The notes under the pieces are model-generated. The model had not been told where the DNA came from. It ran no database searches and saw nothing but the letters and a program-made list of their open reading frames with translations. Made by a program: the position numbers and the translations under genes. Below, one piece after another: positions 1-7,131 of a DNA stretch of 22,827 bases. The first letter of the stretch is position 1, and every line of letters starts with the position of its first letter. The stretch comes from a virus. The DNA lies in the IMG/VR virus record IMGVR_UViG_3300027805_001064, positions 1-22,827 of that record. One strand, written 5' to 3'.

Positions 1-71
1 GCATTGTGCCATTGGTCAATGTAGGGATTCTTTGGAAGCAATTGCTTCAGTTGGTCTTTTGTCAGTTCCAT
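1..71 (-). CDS. Probable endolysin, N-terminal fragment (cut by window edge)
   Basis: Only the first 23 codons are present. The product begins MELTKDQLKQLLPKNP and continues with YIDQWHNA before the window ends. The ATG (71-69) lies 2 nt after the TAA of the preceding gene. The 'LTKDQLKxLxPxN' opening followed by a short helix resembles what I recall of the start of GH19 chitinase-like phage endolysins, which hydrolyse peptidoglycan glycan strands. Its place just after spanin and lipoprotein genes fits a lysis role. No catalytic residue is visible, so the assignment rests on a short N-terminal resemblance plus context. It could be any protein with a similar N-terminal helix. Confidence 0.45.
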   Translation of the reverse strand, partial: MELTKDQLKQLLPKNPYIDQWHN

Positions 72-73
72 TT

Positions 74-280
74 TTACGCCATTAAAGAGGCTGCACTAAT
101 AGCAGCATTGATAATTAAATTTAATTGTTCTTTCAATGCAAGTCCTTCTGCATCATCAGCAATACCTTCCATAATATTGATGCCTTTCAACAACTCCATA
201 TATTCTTCTTTTGTAACTAATCCATCTGCCAACATTTTATTGTATTCAATGATGTAAGCATTTAATTGTTCTGGTGTCAT
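74..280 (-). CDS. Small conserved-looking phage protein, 68 aa, function unknown
   Basis: This is an acidic, probably all-helical 68-residue protein. It has a central segment DGLVTKEEYMELLKG and a hydrophobic, alanine-rich C-terminus (NLIINAAISAASLMA). No signal peptide, lipobox or metal motif is visible. Its ATG overlaps the TGA of the upstream lipoprotein gene in an ATGA junction, so the two are probably translationally coupled, and the next gene begins 2 nt after its TAA. The pattern resembles small helical proteins I recall near lysis genes of marine T4-like phages. The C-terminal hydrophobic stretch is too short and alanine-rich to call a membrane segment with confidence, so I do not call it a holin. 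Confidence 0.7.
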   Translation of the reverse strand: MTPEQLNAYIIEYNKMLADGLVTKEEYMELLKGINIMEGIADDAEGLALKEQLNLIINAAISAASLMA

Positions 281-681
281 CTTGGTTTGCTCCCTAGTAC
301 ATGTTGAATAGTATCAGCTGATTTAACAACCTGTTGCAATTTTGCCTTACAGAAGATTGGTGATATCTTTTCTGCTTTGTTAAAATAATCTTTTGTATCT
401 TTTGTCAATGTCAATAACTTAGTTGACATATTATCTGTATCTTTGTTTCTCGGTATGTGCATTGTAAAGTTCTTAAACTCCAACGCTTTGATATACAATT
501 CGTTTACCTGTGTAACAACCAGTATATGATTGCCACAGTTTTCTTCAGCAATCTGTGCCTTTGTTTTGATATCATTAACAATGAAGTATTCATTGGTGTC
601 ATATTTAGACATAAAATAGGCATCAAATAAAACACAACCAGATAAACTAAACGCAAATAGAACTATAAGTATTCTTTTCAT
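277..681 (-). CDS. Predicted lipoprotein in the lysis cassette, 134 aa
   Basis: The N-terminus has two basic residues (K2, R3), a hydrophobic run and a lipobox LSGC with the cysteine near residue 16. It should therefore be cleaved by signal peptidase II and lipidated. The mature part is about 118 residues, mostly helical and polar, with two further cysteines (in EENC and IFCKAK). It overlaps the subtilase gene before it and the 68-aa gene after it by 4 nt each (ATGA), so it is part of the same translational unit. I do not recognise the mature domain. It could be a periplasmic or outer-membrane lysis accessory, an inhibitor of the neighbouring protease, or a superinfection-exclusion lipoprotein. 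The lipoprotein call is solid and the role is open. Confidence 0.75.
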   Translation of the reverse strand: MKRILIVLFAFSLSGCVLFDAYFMSKYDTNEYFIVNDIKTKAQIAEENCGNHILVVTQVNELYIKALEFKNFTMHIPRNKDTDNMSTKLLTLTKDTKDYFNKAEKISPIFCKAKLQQVVKSADTIQHVLGSKPR

Positions 682-2249
682 TTCATATCCACATTCGTTA
701 CAGACGCACTGCCTTGGATTTTAAAACTTTCATGATTATTGAATGGTTGATATGCATATCGACTATACCCTCTTTTTAAACTAGCGGGGTCAGTATAACT
801 ATTCGGATTTGTATTTGCAAGAACATCTTTAACACTATAATTGATAATTAAATCTCGCATTTGTTGTTGAGTTGCACCAGGATAAATTTGTAATAATTGT
901 GCCGCCATACCTGTAACTTGTGGAGAAGCCATAGAGGTGCCTGACAGATTTGCTATTTTCCAACTGTTGGTGCCATCAGGATAATATGCCGTAGCGCCAT
1001 ATATATTAATATTACTCATAGTACTAATAATATTACTCCCCGGAGCATATAAATCTACTCTTGGCCCACAACTACTATAGTATGATTTTGATTCAGTTAA
1101 GGCTGATGCATCAGTACTACCAACACTTATTACACCATCGGTACTACCTGGTGAACTACCTCTCATATATTGATATGTAAAAACAGGTGATACTGTTAAA
1201 TAGTAATTATTATAATCTAAACCGCCAGGTACATCTGCGCTTTGGTCATCGTTACCAGCTGCGCCAACAAATATTACACCAGCGGCAATACATTCCGCAA
1301 CATCAAGATCAACGCTACCTACCCGAACACCAAATGACTGCGAGAATCCATTCATGCCATAATTTGTGGAATAACCGGTATATGTGCTTCCTCTATAATT
1401 TACTGTACCAACTCCACCAGAAGCAGAATAAGAAGAAAAATAACCCCAACTCATATTAACTACCGTTGGATTTTTTACACCAGTAAGAGGATTTACAGCT
1501 TTATTGTTGTGCCACCCTTTTATACAATCGAATGCTTCGGTAACGTCAATACCAACTGTAGGGCTCTGTGTGGGATTGATAGTCATTATATAAATGTTGG
1601 CATTTTTTGCTCTACCATAAGTTTTACCTGCTGCAATACCAGCGACATGTGTGCCGTGGCCACGACTATCACTATAAAAGGTCGCTGGCATTGTACCAGG
1701 AACTCCTGAAGCTGCATACCAGTCAATTTGTTTATATCTGGTTATTCCATTTTTATCTTGCCATTCTGGATGGCCAGCTTGACAACCGCTATCCATAATT
1801 ACAACATCAACATTGGTACCGTCAAGTGTGTAAGCATAATCTAAATTAGCAAGAGCAATACTGACTGCAGAATAATTCTGTGTGCTATTATACGTGGTGT
1901 TTGTTCTTCTGAGTCCCCAATTTACTGCTGAAGTATTCGAAGGATTTATTCCTGAAACTGCTTGATATTTGCCGTTTTGCCAAGCTATAAATTTTATTTT
2001 AATATCATCTCTGTGTTCTGGAGGAATTTCTACACAGTAAATTCTAGGATCATTTCGTAATTTTTCAGCTTCTTCTTCTGTTAAATCGTACCAACATTGA
2101 CGTAAGCTAGTGGACCTTTCATTAACAATGTCAACGTTACGAACAGGCACAAACTCATTACTAAGTCTTGGTGGCCTTTTAGATTCCATTTCATGCCAGA
2201 AAGTGTTGTAATCAACACCTTCTTTGAGCGCTACATTATAGGTTGTCAT
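678..2249 (-). CDS. Subtilisin-like serine protease (peptidase S8), 523 aa
   Basis: All four landmarks of a subtilase are present: catalytic Asp153 in VIMDSG, His198 in RGHGTHVAG, oxyanion Asn333 in GAAGND, and nucleophile Ser439 in SGTSMASP. Residues about 40-85 (DLTEEEAEKLRNDPRIYCVE) look like an inhibitor-I9-type propeptide, so the enzyme probably matures by self-cleavage. There is no signal peptide, so it is not obviously exported on its own. It is more likely virion-associated or active in the cytoplasm or during lysis. The C-terminal 50 residues after the catalytic domain are polar with no recognised domain. It sits between o-spanin and a lipoprotein gene with ATGA overlaps on both sides. 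The fold is certain; the substrate is unknown (virion proteins, host envelope or ejected proteins). Confidence 0.93.
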   Translation of the reverse strand: MTTYNVALKEGVDYNTFWHEMESKRPPRLSNEFVPVRNVDIVNERSTSLRQCWYDLTEEEAEKLRNDPRIYCVEIPPEHRDDIKIKFIAWQNGKYQAVSGINPSNTSAVNWGLRRTNTTYNSTQNYSAVSIALANLDYAYTLDGTNVDVVIMDSGCQAGHPEWQDKNGITRYKQIDWYAASGVPGTMPATFYSDSRGHGTHVAGIAAGKTYGRAKNANIYIMTINPTQSPTVGIDVTEAFDCIKGWHNNKAVNPLTGVKNPTVVNMSWGYFSSYSASGGVGTVNYRGSTYTGYSTNYGMNGFSQSFGVRVGSVDLDVAECIAAGVIFVGAAGNDDQSADVPGGLDYNNYYLTVSPVFTYQYMRGSSPGSTDGVISVGSTDASALTESKSYYSSCGPRVDLYAPGSNIISTMSNINIYGATAYYPDGTNSWKIANLSGTSMASPQVTGMAAQLLQIYPGATQQQMRDLIINYSVKDVLANTNPNSYTDPASLKRGYSRYAYQPFNNHESFKIQGSASVTNVDMK

Positions 2250-2539
2250 TTTACACTATTAAAAATTTCTTTTTGTTGTTTATACCATAACTGCCATGCA
2301 TTGTATCTATCTTGCAATTCATAATACAAACCATAATTCTCATTAGCATTTTGTAATAGGTCTGCTAACGTCTTTTTATTCTCACTTAGAGGCTTTAGAA
2401 CCGGAGCGGGCTCCATTAGCACTTGAGGGGCCTCTGGAAATTTTTGGCTCAATGGCACGGTTGTAGAGCACCCAAGCATCATCAGACAACTTACACTCAG
2501 CGTTAATAGATTCCCTTTTCGCTTCAATATCTTTAGCAT
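2246..2539 (-). CDS. o-spanin (Rz1-like outer-membrane lipoprotein), 97 aa
   Basis: The product starts with a basic N-terminus (KILKRKGN), a hydrophobic core and a lipobox MLGC followed by S, giving a short mature lipoprotein of about 74 residues. It has a proline-containing segment (FPEAPQVLMEPAPVLKP) and a helical tail rich in Trp and Tyr (NYGLYYELQDRYNAWQLWY). The start lies inside the upstream i-spanin gene in another frame and the gene runs past its end, which is the overlapped architecture typical of spanin pairs. The protein should sit in the inner leaflet of the outer membrane and pair with the i-spanin to fuse membranes at lysis. It ends in a 4-nt ATGA overlap with the subtilase gene. 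Confidence 0.78.
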   Translation of the reverse strand: MLKILKRKGNLLTLSVSCLMMLGCSTTVPLSQKFPEAPQVLMEPAPVLKPLSENKKTLADLLQNANENYGLYYELQDRYNAWQLWYKQQKEIFNSVK

Positions 2540-2876
2540 TTCTATTCACCTTCTCTTTAATCAACTCTTTATTCTTACTCACTTCAACTGCCAACTTCTC
2601 ATTGGCTTTGGCAGATTGTATTTCTGCTTCCTTTATCTTTGCTTGCATCTCGGATATTCTAGCACGATACGACATTTCTGTGGCATATCCTCCTTCAAAG
2701 AATACACCAATTACTAATAACACTATACCTAATTGTCTGCCAACCAAAGCGTATGGTTGAATTACAGGTATAAATCTAACAAGTGAACCTATAAAGGTTA
2801 ATACAAGACCAAGAATAACTAGACCATGTATTGCCCATTGTAAAATCCAATCAGGTATGAATGACAAGAACCACAT
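2382..2876 (-). CDS. i-spanin (Rz-like inner-membrane protein), 164 aa
   Basis: Two hydrophobic segments (about residues 10-33 and 49-65) are followed by a charged, heptad-like region (about 70-125) that should form a periplasmic coiled coil, as in Rz-type i-spanins. The C-terminus is low complexity (SSANGARSGSKASK) because it is encoded where the o-spanin gene overlaps in a second frame (2382-2539). Classic Rz has one membrane segment; two here is the form I recall in marine T4-like phages. It starts 1 nt after the stop of the 64-aa gene. It would partner with the lipoprotein encoded at 2246-2539 in the last step of lysis. Confidence 0.75.
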   Translation of the reverse strand: MWFLSFIPDWILQWAIHGLVILGLVLTFIGSLVRFIPVIQPYALVGRQLGIVLLVIGVFFEGGYATEMSYRARISEMQAKIKEAEIQSAKANEKLAVEVSKNKELIKEKVNRNAKDIEAKRESINAECKLSDDAWVLYNRAIEPKISRGPSSANGARSGSKASK

Positions 2877-2877
2877 A

Positions 2878-3072
2878 TTAACCCTTTAAGGATTTTCTCC
2901 TGATAGACATCATAACAGGACTTTTTTTTCTACGAGGTAAATGAACACCTGGTTCACCGCCTTTACCACCTGTACCAGCAATAGCACCAGAGCTAACTAC
3001 GTTTGTGGGACCAGCTGACATAGCACCGCCAGCCATTCCATCTTCGTCAATAAATTTTTTGAATGTTTTCAT
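2878..3072 (-). CDS. Small Gly-rich protein with capsid-targeting-like N-terminus, 64 aa
   Basis: The first ten residues are MKTFKKFIDE. They match the T4 internal-protein leader as I recall it (MKTYQEFIAE) at M1, K2, T3, F7, I8 and E10, with an aromatic at position 4. In T4 this leader directs proteins into the prohead and is cut after E10 by the gp21 protease. The remainder is Gly/Ala-rich (DGMAGGAMSAGPTNVVSSG) and ends in a basic tail (RRKKSP, RRKSLKG). The gene starts in a 4-nt overlap with the 128-aa gene and sits just before the spanins. An internal head protein or small structural peptide is likely; the exact function is unknown. Confidence 0.7.
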   Translation of the reverse strand: MKTFKKFIDEDGMAGGAMSAGPTNVVSSGAIAGTGGKGGEPGVHLPRRKKSPVMMSIRRKSLKG

Positions 3073-3455
3073 ATTTTTAGTAGTATCTCTGCGATATTAA
3101 TTTCAACCGGTATTTTAGTCGAGTAAATGTTTTTTCCTTTAATACCTTTTACAACTTCAGGCATTATATTTAAATAACATAAAAATGTTTTCAATATATC
3201 ATAATCTCGTTCATCTATTCTATAAAATAATATTCTCGCTGTAGGCTCTGGACCAAAAACATTATTTAATAGAATGATGTGATTTAAAATTAACCGTTCC
3301 TTTAATGACTTTGAAACTTTATATCTACGGAACAATCGTTTTAAATATTTTGTTCTTTTAATATCTCCTTCAAATTCTGACATTAAACAATTAGGTGTAG
3401 TATAACACTTCATCGCATACATCATAAAGTTGTCATCATTTAAATCATCAAACAT
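3069..3455 (-). CDS. Conserved T4-like phage protein, 128 aa, function unknown
   Basis: This is a largely helical protein with the pattern DLNDDNFMMYAMKCY, then a basic stretch (IKRTKYLKRLFRRYK) and ILNHIILLNNVFGPE, ending in MPEVV and a hydrophobic C-terminus. The 'LNHIxxLxNVFG' pattern is one I associate with a conserved small protein of marine and enteric T4-like phages (possibly the family called DUF7207), with no known role. It is the first gene after the hairpin terminator at 3473-3496 and has only a weak ribosome-binding site, so it may be read from transcripts that pass the terminator. No catalytic motif is visible. Confidence 0.72.
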   Translation of the reverse strand: MFDDLNDDNFMMYAMKCYTTPNCLMSEFEGDIKRTKYLKRLFRRYKVSKSLKERLILNHIILLNNVFGPEPTARILFYRIDERDYDILKTFLCYLNIMPEVVKGIKGKNIYSTKIPVEINIAEILLKI

Positions 3456-3472
3456 TATTATCTTTCAGATGA

Positions 3473-3496
3473 AAATGGGAGCCGTAGCTCCCATTT
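3473..3496 (-). terminator. Intrinsic-type terminator with cUACGg tetraloop
   Basis: A perfect 10-bp inverted repeat (AAATGGGAGC / GCTCCCATTT) encloses a 4-nt loop. Read on the transcribed minus strand, the loop and closing pair are C-UACG-G, an exceptionally stable UNCG tetraloop. It is followed on that strand by the short T tract TTTTC. It lies 24 nt after the stop of the 210-aa virion gene and 18 nt before the next start. It should end or attenuate the late transcript of the virion protein and insulate or stabilise its 3' end. The T tract is short, so read-through into the lysis genes is likely. Confidence 0.85.
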
Positions 3497-3519
3497 CTAA
3501 TAAAATCAAAAAACTTTAA

Positions 3520-4152
3520 TTACAGACCACCGTAAATAGCGTTGGCGCTAGTATTGGCAGATGCTGTATTGGATGCTACTGGATTTGCCAAAGCAACCAA
3601 AGTTTCTTTTAGGAAACGAACTGTTCCATCGTTATTAATTTTACGTTGAATTAAGTTCCATCCTGCATTCACGTTACCAAGTTGTGTATTAGCAACTGTA
3701 GAACCAGCCGCACCTGTGGTGCCTCGGGTGTTGGCCATACGACCAGAAGTTACTAAAATGGTGTCTGAGAATACGTTTGCTGTTGTATTGGCAGCGTAAG
3801 TGACCTCTGCGTAGGGAATTTCATCACAGAAATAAAGCAAAGTGCCGTTAGGAATAGTAGTTGTAACAGCGTCTGTTAATACAACGTTAGCTGAATTGAC
3901 AGCTAAAACAGTATTATTCCCTTTAAAATAAGCACTCTCTCCACTTACTGCAATACCTACGCCAGAATCATATACGAATTGGCCAACAACAATTCCTGTT
4001 GTACTAGCAACTCGAATAACTGTATTTCCGCCTAAAACTCCTCCGGCCGTACCAGTATTTGCTACTGTTGTGGTTGCGACTGGACGCACTTGCCGAAGCA
4101 ACGGCATATGTGGTTTATCGCTTACTGAATCTGTATTTCCCCATGCTGGCAT
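3520..4152 (-). CDS. Virion structural protein (possible head decoration protein), 210 aa
   Basis: The protein opens MPAWGNTDSVSDKP and is rich in Ala, Thr, Val, Asn and Gly with no helix-forming charged stretches, so it should be mostly beta-structured. Its segments resemble a family I recall from marine T4-like phage virions: an N-terminal 'PxWGNTD...KP' and a C-terminal 'GWNLIQRKINNDGTVRFLKETLVAL' region (about residues 164-188). A strong AAGGAG ribosome-binding site lies 7 nt before the ATG, a late-promoter-like GATAAATA lies about 32 nt upstream, and a stable terminator follows. It is thus a one-gene late transcription unit, as expected for an abundant structural protein. Decoration or capsid accessory is my inference. 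Confidence 0.72.
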   Translation of the reverse strand: MPAWGNTDSVSDKPHMPLLRQVRPVATTTVANTGTAGGVLGGNTVIRVASTTGIVVGQFVYDSGVGIAVSGESAYFKGNNTVLAVNSANVVLTDAVTTTIPNGTLLYFCDEIPYAEVTYAANTTANVFSDTILVTSGRMANTRGTTGAAGSTVANTQLGNVNAGWNLIQRKINNDGTVRFLKETLVALANPVASNTASANTSANAIYGGL

Positions 4153-4165
4153 TTTTTTCTCCTTT

Positions 4166-4191
4166 TAACCTCGGGTTATGGTGTATTTATC
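4166..4191 (-). promoter_or_regulatory. T4-type late promoter with 5'-end hairpin
   Basis: On the minus strand GATAAATA (4191-4184) matches the T4 late box TATAAATA at seven of eight positions. Using T4 spacing, transcription would begin near 4178. There a 5-bp hairpin (TAACC-CGA-GGTTA, 4178-4166) would form the very end of the mRNA, just before the AAGGAG ribosome-binding site. The element occupies the gap between the 529-aa gene and the virion gene it would drive. Confidence 0.65.
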
Positions 4192-4196
4192 TTTAT

Positions 4197-5786
4197 TTAA
4201 GCTGGTGATTTCTTTGGATTACCTTTGTCAAAGGTATCTGGACGATCCGGCCGATTCTTCATGGTCGGATCAATTTCTACCATATCTCTTGGTTGTCCTG
4301 TTAGAGTTTTACCTCCAGCCATCACAGCACGAGCTTCTGGTTTGTTCTCGCCAATGTTATCCTTCTTATCTGTCATATCTAACTTTGGCTTTTTTCCGTA
4401 AGATTGAACGGACTTATCTTCTTTTTCCCAGTCGTTCATATCTTCTTTCATATTCTTACGTTTATATATGGATTTAATAATTCTTGCGGATTTAGTTGCT
4501 TCACGCCTTTTCATCATATCTGTGTCATTTGTGGTATTAGCACCATCAAAAGGCATTTGTGTGGCGGCTTGTGTATCTTGAAAAGCATCTTCTTTCATTT
4601 TTAGTTCATCTTTTCTTTTACCAAAAGTATGATGTACCAAAGTATCTAATTTTTTGTGAAATTGAGTTTCTTTTGTTTTGCTGATACCAGCAGCTTCAGA
4701 TGTTGGCTTATAACCAGCTAAACGGTCTAAAGCCCTATTCCAACTTTTACTATGAGTTTTGATTTTTTTATTGAAGTCTTTTCTAGTCATACCTGGCTTT
4801 TTCTCAGGTACAACTGGTTGTTTTTTCAACCAAGAAAATACTGTAGACTTTTTGAGTTCGTCAATTTGCTCAACTTCTTCATCAATACCACTTCCATGAA
4901 ATTTATGAGCAATATGCATGGCCATCTTTTCATGTTTCTCTTTTGGTACATTGGTACTTCTTAAATATCTTAAAGCTGACTGATGGACTTTATTATCATC
5001 TCCAGCATCACTATTATAAGGAGCGTGTTCAGAGTTTGACCAATTATTGAAATGGTGTTCAACTTCTGAACTGGAAACTTCATTGATAGTTTCTTCTTTG
5101 TTCAGATGCTTCTCTAAACGGTCAATAGAAGCAGTCATACCAGAACCATCTTTAGATAGATTTTTTTCAATCTCTGCGTGTTTCTTTGCTCTTTCAGCTG
5201 CAGCTGCACGAAACTTATCCAATGCTGTCGGTTTAGAATTATAGGTGCCGCCACGTAAACTTTTTTTAATTTTAGTTGCGCTGTTATCCCATGCTTCATT
5301 TACTTTTTCATTATTACTTGTCATATAGTTTGCAACAGTATCGATATAGTCGGTCGCAAGAGTTACTTTAGATTGAACCCAAGCAGGTACTTGCATATCA
5401 GGTTTCTTAATCACTGGTCGTAACATTTCAACACTTCGTGCAATTTGGTCCAACTGATTGAGTATCATACTACCTTCGTCATCCAATTGTTTACCCATTG
5501 CAATAGCAACATGGTCCTCTTTGACCTCAACTTCTTCTCTTGCAAATCGTTCTATGTGGTCAGCTTTCCATTTTGCATATTCTGATGATTTGGCATGCGC
5601 AATCTTGGTATCTCTTGTGACGAACCTAGGATTGACACCTCTTGAATTAAGATAACGTGCCAATAGTTCTGTTTCGGTTGCTTCAGTTACATTGTATTTG
5701 GTGGCCCATGGATTAGATGGGTCTGTGCCAAATGTAGCATTAGCTACAGGATTTTTCTTAATGATATCTTTCATTTTTTTTACCAT
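4197..5786 (-). CDS. Large modular phage protein with prohead-protease-like sites, 529 aa
   Basis: This is a highly charged, low-hydrophobicity protein with no enzyme motif. Residues about 101-157 contain a helical module with VPAWVQSKVTLATDYID, a pattern I recall from large marine-phage proteins. Around 303-310 is EEVEQIDE, which recurs nearly unchanged in the neighbouring 445-aa protein. It fits the T4 gp21 cleavage rule (I/L-x-E), as does TINE at 233-236. Cleavage would release separate segments. The C-terminus from about 400 is polar, Lys/Asp-rich and probably disordered. The ATG overlaps the upstream stop by 7 nt. I infer an internal head or scaffold-like polyprotein packaged with DNA, but the function is not established. 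Confidence 0.7.
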   Translation of the reverse strand: MVKKMKDIIKKNPVANATFGTDPSNPWATKYNVTEATETELLARYLNSRGVNPRFVTRDTKIAHAKSSEYAKWKADHIERFAREEVEVKEDHVAIAMGKQLDDEGSMILNQLDQIARSVEMLRPVIKKPDMQVPAWVQSKVTLATDYIDTVANYMTSNNEKVNEAWDNSATKIKKSLRGGTYNSKPTALDKFRAAAAERAKKHAEIEKNLSKDGSGMTASIDRLEKHLNKEETINEVSSSEVEHHFNNWSNSEHAPYNSDAGDDNKVHQSALRYLRSTNVPKEKHEKMAMHIAHKFHGSGIDEEVEQIDELKKSTVFSWLKKQPVVPEKKPGMTRKDFNKKIKTHSKSWNRALDRLAGYKPTSEAAGISKTKETQFHKKLDTLVHHTFGKRKDELKMKEDAFQDTQAATQMPFDGANTTNDTDMMKRREATKSARIIKSIYKRKNMKEDMNDWEKEDKSVQSYGKKPKLDMTDKKDNIGENKPEARAVMAGGKTLTGQPRDMVEIDPTMKNRPDRPDTFDKGNPKKSPA

Positions 5787-7117
5787 TTCTTGCTCTCAGA
5801 AGTTCCGCCATCTTTACCTAGCATCATTTCAGATTTAACTTTAGTTTTATCTTGTACTTTTTTAAAAGCTTGTTGAGCTAAATTTCTAGCACGGCTCATT
5901 GGAGAATGTTTTGCACCAGACTTATCGGTTACTGTTGCTGCCATCTTTTTCCATCCAGAAGTACCAGCGATAGTTGCTTCTTTAACTTCGTGTGACTTTC
6001 TTGCTGGTGTTTCATCTGGTTGAATAATTTCAGGAGTTGCATCCTTTGGAATTGTTTCACCTTCTTTATCTAAAGGACGAACTCTTAATTTATAAGATTT
6101 AAAATCATTTGATTTGCCACCAGGCATGCGGCCAGCTAATGTGTCTGTTGTTATAGGAGCAGAATCTACAGCAGCTTCTTTCATGGCTTGTTTTGTTGCT
6201 GTAGCATACATTACTGATTTAGCATCTTTACCATAACGTGATTTGAATCCAGCTAAACCCTTTTTCATACCCTTAACAATACGTTCACGTTCAGTTTTGT
6301 CAGCAGAGGTCATTGTACGCTCTTCTAATTCAACTTCTTCTTTATAACCTTTGGCTGCAGGTACTCCTTTAGATGGTACACAATTAGGTACTTCACGACC
6401 ATTTTTCTTTTTCATACCAACTTGTGTGTAATTATCCCAGCAAGGATCTTTTTCGTCAATCTGTTCAATTTCTTCATTGCGTGCTTTTGCTAGATTTTTT
6501 GGATCAGAAATAGAATCTTTTGAACCAGACTTTACTTCAGCTGGTGTTAATGGTGCATCACCACGAGCCTTACGAACAAAAGCAGGAACATCAGAGCGCT
6601 TCATGCCTTCAATTAATTTCTTTGCAAAGTACATATCTTCTTTGACCTTCTTTTTACCACGGAGAATGGCAAAATCATGTGCGTCAATTTTGTTATTTTT
6701 ATTTGCATCAATCTTATGTTGGTCACCTTTTAATTCCTCAGCCACTTTTTTCTTATCATTTAAGGCTTTCTTCATTGGCTCTTTTTTGTCGCCATCTTTA
6801 TCAAAGTCTAAGTAATCTGGCTTGGCAGCTTCGTCATACTTACCTTTTGTTTTCTCATGTTCTTCTTTGTCTTTCTGCATCAAGTCTTTTGTTTTAGGAC
6901 CTTTGAGGTCATCAACAGAAGATTTGCTTTGGTCTTGTTTAGCCTTTGCAGAATTGCCATAACTACGGCCATATACTCTCATGCCTGTAGAAGTAGGTTC
7001 TTTGATTGGGGCGCCAGCTTCGTTCAGTAATACATCTTCTTGTTCTACAGGTTGTTCACCTAGAACTTTGTTTACTGCATCGATCATTGACTGACTTACT
7101 TTATTTTTTGCGAACAT
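5780..7117 (-). CDS. Large modular phage protein with EF-hand-like loops, 445 aa
   Basis: The start at 7117 is preferred over an in-frame GTG at 7144 because CGGAGAAAAAAATG gives a strong ribosome-binding site. The protein is very charged and modular. Near residues 104-115 it has DFDKDGDKKEPM and at 137-148 DANKNNKIDAHD; the latter matches a canonical EF-hand/dockerin calcium loop. EEIEQIDE (215-222) precedes a Cys-containing module (about 225-247, DPCWDNYTQVGMKKKNG), and a second module (about 262-313) contains RYGKDAKSVMYATATKQ. Possible prohead-protease sites (I/L-x-E) are LLNE (30-33) and QIDE (219-222). It lies between the DUF6321-like gene and the 529-aa gene, and shares the EQIDE separator with the latter. 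An internal head protein is the best guess. Confidence 0.72.
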   Translation of the reverse strand: MFAKNKVSQSMIDAVNKVLGEQPVEQEDVLLNEAGAPIKEPTSTGMRVYGRSYGNSAKAKQDQSKSSVDDLKGPKTKDLMQKDKEEHEKTKGKYDEAAKPDYLDFDKDGDKKEPMKKALNDKKKVAEELKGDQHKIDANKNNKIDAHDFAILRGKKKVKEDMYFAKKLIEGMKRSDVPAFVRKARGDAPLTPAEVKSGSKDSISDPKNLAKARNEEIEQIDEKDPCWDNYTQVGMKKKNGREVPNCVPSKGVPAAKGYKEEVELEERTMTSADKTERERIVKGMKKGLAGFKSRYGKDAKSVMYATATKQAMKEAAVDSAPITTDTLAGRMPGGKSNDFKSYKLRVRPLDKEGETIPKDATPEIIQPDETPARKSHEVKEATIAGTSGWKKMAATVTDKSGAKHSPMSRARNLAQQAFKKVQDKTKVKSEMMLGKDGGTSESKKW

Positions 7118-7131
7118 TTTTTTCTCCGTTA

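Noticed and set aside
74-280. Holin
   Set aside because: The only hydrophobic stretch is a short Ala-rich C-terminal helix and the rest is acidic, so it does not look like a membrane pore protein.
6477-6815. Plus-strand ORF of 112 codons opposite the 445-aa gene
   Set aside because: It is antisense to a well-supported modular protein and its translation shows no recognisable domain, only Phe/Ser-rich shadow composition.
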